In this document: piece by piece, positions 13,652 to 16,903 of the stretch
How positions within the stretch are numbered: the stretch's first letter is position 1
Layout: each line of letters opens with the position of its first letter
Source: Solirubrobacter sp035555675
Lineage (GTDB): Bacteria > Actinomycetota > Thermoleophilia > Solirubrobacterales > Solirubrobacteraceae
DNA: 16,903 nucleotides
Assembly: GCA_035555675.1 (NCBI GenBank)
Contig: DATMGH010000097.1
Span: 1 to 16,903 of the forward strand
Direction: 5' to 3'
Notes under the pieces: generated by a model
Told to the model about the DNA's origin: nothing
Database searches by the model: none
What the model saw: only the letters and a program-made list of their open reading frames with translations
Position numbers and translations under genes: made by a program

Positions 13652-14589
13652 CGACGACGATCCCCGCCTCCACGGCCGCGCCCACCGCCGCGGCGCCCGC
13701 CGAGCCCGCGCACGACCGGCGCTCCGAGCGGCTGCTGGTGTGGCTGTTCCTGGTTCCGACCGTCGGCGGCCTGGCGCTGTTCACGCTGCTGCCGATCGCC
13801 GCGTCGTTCGTGCTGGCGTTCTTCCGCTGGGACATCATCACGTCGCCCGAGTGGGCCGGGCTGCACAACTTCGGCGACATCGCCTCCGACGTGACGGTGC
13901 GGCGTGCGTTCCTGAACACGATCGGGTTCGTGATCGTCGCCGTCGCGCTGCAGCTCGGCATCGCGCTGTGGCTGGCGATCCTCGTCCAGTCGCGGCTGCC
14001 GAGCTGGCTGCAGAGCGTGTTCCGCTCCGCGTTCTTCTTCCCGCTGGTGCTGTCGGCGGCGTCGGTGTCGCTGGTGATGGCGTACCTGTTCAACGCCGAC
14101 TTCGGGCTCGTCAACTCGATCCTGAACGCGGTCGGCATCCCGGACGTGCAGTGGCTGAGCACGGGCAGCGGCGCGGTCGCGGTCGTGATCTTCGTCTACG
14201 TCTGGCAGTCGTTCGGGTTCTCGTTGCTGCTGTTCCTCGGCGGCCTCGCGTCGATCCCGACCGAGGTCTACGAGGCGGCCGAGCTCGACGGCGCCAAGGG
14301 CTGGTCGCGCTTCACGAAGATCACGCTGCCGCTGATCAGCCCGACGCTGCTGGTCGCGACCGTGATGGCGGTGATCGCCGCGCTGCAGATCTTCGACCAG
14401 CCGTGGGTGCTCACGCGCGGCGGGCCGGGGGACTCGACGCGGACCGCCGTGATGATGATCTACCAGTCCGGCTTCCAGGAGCTGCAGTTCGGCCGCGCGT
14501 CGGCGATCGGGCTCGTCCTGACCGCGCTGATCCTGGCCGCGACCGCGGCGCAGTTCCGCCTCAGCCGCCGTTACGTCTTCTACCAGTGA
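13648..14589 (+). CDS. ABC sugar permease, MalF type
   Basis: The product is 313 residues with about six membrane helices after an Ala/Pro/Thr-rich cytoplasmic end. The first helix is in WLFLVPTVGGLALFTLLPIA. The EAA loop that docks on the ATPase is VYEAAELDGAKGW with E209-A210-A211 and LPLISPTLL close behind. It forms the translocation channel with the MalG-type partner that follows. The start ATG overlaps the binding-protein stop (ATGA, 13648-13651), so the two are coupled. Length and helix order fit the CUT1 family. Confidence 0.95.
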   Translation: MTTTIPASTAAPTAAAPAEPAHDRRSERLLVWLFLVPTVGGLALFTLLPIAASFVLAFFRWDIITSPEWAGLHNFGDIASDVTVRRAFLNTIGFVIVAVALQLGIALWLAILVQSRLPSWLQSVFRSAFFFPLVLSAASVSLVMAYLFNADFGLVNSILNAVGIPDVQWLSTGSGAVAVVIFVYVWQSFGFSLLLFLGGLASIPTEVYEAAELDGAKGWSRFTKITLPLISPTLLVATVMAVIAALQIFDQPWVLTRGGPGDSTRTAVMMIYQSGFQELQFGRASAIGLVLTALILAATAAQFRLSRRYVFYQ

Positions 14590-14599
14590 GGCCGCACCG

Positions 14600-15388
14600 A
14601 TGACCGCTCGCAGACCGCACGTGGGCACGCTCGTCGTGCTCGCCGTCGCCACCGTGCTCACGCTCGGCCCGGTGGTCTGGACGCTCGTCCGGGCCGTCAC
14701 GCCGGAGGGCCAGGGGTTCTCGTTCTCGGCGTTCGGGGACGTCTTCGACCAGATCGACATGGTCCGGCTGACGCTCAACAGCGCGCTCGTCACCGGGCTG
14801 ATCGTGCTCGGCCAGATGTTCACCGCGGCGCTCGCGGGCTACGTGTTCGCGCGCCTCGAGTTCCGCGGGCGCGGGCTGCTGTTCGGGCTCGTGCTGGCCA
14901 CGATGATGGTCCCGCTGCAGGTGACGATCGTGCCCGTCTTCATGCTGATCCGCGGCATGGGGCTGTCGGACACGCTGCTGGCGCTGATCCTGCCCGCGGT
15001 CCCGACCGCGTTCGGCACGTTCCTGATGCGCCAGTACTTCATGACGCTGCCGCCGGAGCTCGGGGAGGCGGCGTCGATCGACGGCGCCGGCCCGTTCCGC
15101 ACGTTCTGGTCGGTCTACGCGCCGCTCGCCGCGCCCGGCCTGGCCGTGGTCGGCATCCTGGCGTTCAACTACCACTGGAACGAGTTCTTCCGCCCGCTGA
15201 TCTTCAGCATCAGCGAGGAGAACTACACGCTGCCGCTCGGGCTGGTGACCCTGCAGGGGAACCTCGGCAGCGGCAGCGTGTCGACGGTGCTGGCGGGCGT
15301 CGTGCTGTCGATGATCCCCGCGGTGGTGGTGTTCGTCTTCGGCCAGCGGCGGCTGCGCGAGGGCCTGACGGCCGGGATCGGGAAGTGA
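14600..15388 (+). CDS. ABC sugar permease, MalG type
   Basis: The product is 262 residues with about six membrane helices. The EAA loop is LGEAASIDGAGPFRTFW with E156-A157-A158, and VYAPLAAPGL closes it, as in MalG-like permeases. MMVPLQVTIVPVFMLIRGMG and FNYHWNEFFRPLIF are further family stretches. It pairs with the preceding MalF-type subunit. It begins 10 bases after that gene and its stop overlaps the GTG of the GH32 gene (GTGA, 15385-15388). It is slightly short for the family because the N-terminal tail is minimal. Confidence 0.95.
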   Translation: MTARRPHVGTLVVLAVATVLTLGPVVWTLVRAVTPEGQGFSFSAFGDVFDQIDMVRLTLNSALVTGLIVLGQMFTAALAGYVFARLEFRGRGLLFGLVLATMMVPLQVTIVPVFMLIRGMGLSDTLLALILPAVPTAFGTFLMRQYFMTLPPELGEAASIDGAGPFRTFWSVYAPLAAPGLAVVGILAFNYHWNEFFRPLIFSISEENYTLPLGLVTLQGNLGSGSVSTVLAGVVLSMIPAVVVFVFGQRRLREGLTAGIGK

Positions 15389-16626
15389 AGCGGGACCCGA
15401 GCTTCCCGCGCCTGCACGGGCGCCCGCCGCAGGGCTGGCTCAACGACCCGCACGGCTGCGTGCGGGTCGACGGCCGCTACCACGTGTTCTTCCAGCACAA
15501 CCCGGACGAGCCGCGCCACGCCGCGATCAAGTGGGGGCACATGAGCTCCGCCGACCTCGCGCACTGGGAGCCGGAGCCGATCGCGCTCGTCAACCGCCCG
15601 GGCGAGCTGGACGCGGCCGGCTGCTGGACCGGCAGCGTCGTCGACGACGGCGGCACGCCGACCGCGGTCTACAGCGCGGTCGCCAACGGGGACGAGCGCA
15701 GCGTCGTGCTGGTCGCCCGCGGGGACCGCGCGCTGCGCACCTGGGAGCAGGGGCGCGCGCCCGCGTTCGGCGCGCCCGCCGACCCCGCCGTGACCCACGC
15801 GCGCGACCCGTTCGTCTTCGCGTTCGAGGGCCGCCGCTACGCGCTCCAGGGCGCCGGCAGCTACGTGCGCGGCGGCGCCGCGCGCGTGCTCGTGTACGCG
15901 TGCGACGACCTCGACGCGTGGACGGAGCTGGGCCCGCTGGTCAGCGCGCAGGACGATCCGGCCGCCGCCGAGCTCGCGCCGGCGGACGTGTGGGAGTGCC
16001 CGAACCTGTTCCCGCTCGGCGACCGCTGGGTCCTGCTCGTCTCGCTCTGGTACCGCGAGGGCGGCGGCGCGCACGACGTCCGCTACCTGGTCGGCGACCT
16101 CGAGGCGACCGCCGCCGGCCCGCGCTTCCGGGCCGAGCGCGGCGGGCGGCTGGACCGCGGCCCGTGCTTCTACGCGCCGCAGGTGCTGCGCGACGGCGAC
16201 CGCACGCTGGTCTGGGGCTGGGCGCGCGAGCGGCGCTCCGCGGCCGAGATCGCGGCGGCGGGCTGGGCGGGGACGCTGACGTTCTGCCGCGAGCTGCGGC
16301 TCCTCGACGGCGTGGTCGCGTCGGTGCCGGTGCCGGAGCTCGACGTGCTGCGCGCGCGGCCGCTGGCCGTCGACTGGCCGTTTCGCGCGCACGCGTTCGA
16401 CCTCGACGTCGCCGGGCCGGCGCGGCGCGCGTCGCTGTGGCTCGACGACGTCGCGGTCGCCGAGTTCGCCGCGCCCGCGCGCGTGCTGGTCGACGGGTCG
16501 ATCGTCGAGGTCTTCGACGGGCCGGCGCCGTTCACCACCCGCGCGTACCCGACCGCGGCCAGCCGCTGGCGGCTGCGGCTCGAGCGCCCGGGCCGGGTGG
16601 AGGCCTGGACGCTCGGGCGGCGCTGA
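15385..16626 (+). CDS. GH32 beta-fructofuranosidase, cytoplasmic
   Basis: The product is 413 residues and hydrolyses terminal fructose from sucrose or fructo-oligosaccharides. The three GH32 acids are visible: the nucleophile D21 in WLNDPHG, the stabiliser D141 in ARDPFVF, and the acid/base E204 in DVWECPNLF. A five-bladed propeller should span about residues 8-300. The C-terminal beta-sandwich is short: SLWLDDVAVAEF and VLVDGSIVEVFDG are recognisable, but the domain is only about 70-80 residues. There is no signal peptide, so the enzyme is cytoplasmic and works on sugar brought in by the ABC importer of the same operon. The GTG start overlaps the permease stop. No fructokinase gene is in the window. 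Confidence 0.95.
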   Translation: MKRDPSFPRLHGRPPQGWLNDPHGCVRVDGRYHVFFQHNPDEPRHAAIKWGHMSSADLAHWEPEPIALVNRPGELDAAGCWTGSVVDDGGTPTAVYSAVANGDERSVVLVARGDRALRTWEQGRAPAFGAPADPAVTHARDPFVFAFEGRRYALQGAGSYVRGGAARVLVYACDDLDAWTELGPLVSAQDDPAAAELAPADVWECPNLFPLGDRWVLLVSLWYREGGGAHDVRYLVGDLEATAAGPRFRAERGGRLDRGPCFYAPQVLRDGDRTLVWGWARERRSAAEIAAAGWAGTLTFCRELRLLDGVVASVPVPELDVLRARPLAVDWPFRAHAFDLDVAGPARRASLWLDDVAVAEFAAPARVLVDGSIVEVFDGPAPFTTRAYPTAASRWRLRLERPGRVEAWTLGRR

Positions 16627-16632
16627 CTCGCG

Positions 16633-16903
16633 CTACGGCAGGTTCCAGGCGCCGGCGGGGGCGAACTGCTCGACCCACGTCCGTGCGATCTCGTCGCGGC
16701 CCGCGAACCAGACGTCGGGGTGCGCGGCGATGTGCTCGAGCGCCCGGCGCAGGCCCGCCAGCCGGCCGGGCCGCCCGATGATCCGCGGGTGCAGCCCGAT
16801 CGACATCATCCGGGGCGTGCGCGCGCTCTCGGCGTAGAGGACGTCGAACGTGTCGCGTACGTAGGTCTCGAAGTGGTCGCCGGTGAGCAGCTCGCCGCGC
16901 CAG
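16633..16903 (-). CDS. Polysaccharide deacetylase, PuuE allantoinase-like, C-terminal part
   Basis: Ninety codons on the minus strand run from the right edge to a TAG at 16633. They include YVRDTFDVLYAE, MMSIGLHPRIIGRPGRLAGL and HPDVWFAGRDEIARTW. This closely resembles the end of PuuE-type proteins (polysaccharide deacetylase fold, carbohydrate esterase 4 relatives), where GLH and IGRPGR form part of the metal and substrate site. Some act as cofactor-independent allantoinases in purine breakdown; others deacetylate sugars. The catalytic N-terminal part is outside the window, so the reaction is not decided. It converges on the GH32 gene with 6 bases between stops. Confidence 0.8.
   Translation of the reverse strand, partial: WRGELLTGDHFETYVRDTFDVLYAESARTPRMMSIGLHPRIIGRPGRLAGLRRALEHIAAHPDVWFAGRDEIARTWVEQFAPAGAWNLP

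Noticed and set aside
16627..16632. A terminator between the convergent GH32 and deacetylase genes
   Set aside because: Only 6 bases separate the stops and no hairpin with a T-run is seen; likewise the convergent overlaps at 3191-3198 and 5778-5797 show no terminator.

Overview
The window is about 16.9 kb of very GC-rich, densely coded bacterial DNA; no gap between genes exceeds about 80 bases. Frequent GTG starts, many 4-base GTGA stop/start overlaps, apparent leaderless promoters (TANNNT a few bases before the start codon), a mycobacterial-type beta-carbonic anhydrase and an actinobacterial-type CtaA point to Actinomycetota. The flavour of the proteins suggests the Thermoleophilia/Solirubrobacterales side of that phylum, but this is inferred from memory of families and not from a search. 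No rRNA, tRNA, CRISPR array, insertion sequence, phage gene or origin was seen. The region looks chromosomal and not recently mobile.

Left part (1-5797). A family 2 glycosyltransferase runs off the left edge on the minus strand and is divergent from a class I methyltransferase. Next come a CtaA-type haem A synthase translationally coupled to an NAD-dependent sugar epimerase, a convergent beta-carbonic anhydrase on the minus strand, and then a cupin protein coupled to an NAD kinase and followed by a spermidine-synthase-like protein. These are mostly housekeeping or accessory metabolic genes in one- to three-gene units, several with their own apparent leaderless promoter.

Middle part (5778-9967). 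A secreted subtilisin-like protease with an inhibitor-type propeptide, calcium-binding thrombospondin type 3-like repeats and a C-terminal domain lies on the minus strand. It diverges from a 14-helix DHA2-type MFS exporter whose best start codon appears to be ATC. A 59-residue zinc-ribbon protein follows, coupled to a Ser-His-Glu peptidase S51/cyanophycinase-like protein.

Right part (9984-16626). A self-contained sugar operon starts from a strong promoter (TTGACA, 17 bases, CATACT) with two LacI-type operator half-palindromes over the predicted start of transcription. Its order is LacI repressor, MsmK/UgpC-type ATPase, Tat-exported solute-binding protein, MalF-type permease, MalG-type permease and cytoplasmic GH32 fructosidase. 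The simplest reading is uptake of sucrose or short fructo-oligosaccharides and their hydrolysis inside the cell, under autorepression by the LacI protein. A PuuE-like polysaccharide deacetylase enters from the right edge on the minus strand.

I found no convincing wholly new system. The items most worth a second look are the ATC start of the exporter, the consistent leaderless promoter architecture (including one -10 box built from the upstream gene's stop codon), the zinc-ribbon/S51 pair, and the lipobox-less Tat-exported binding protein next to a compact GH32 enzyme.
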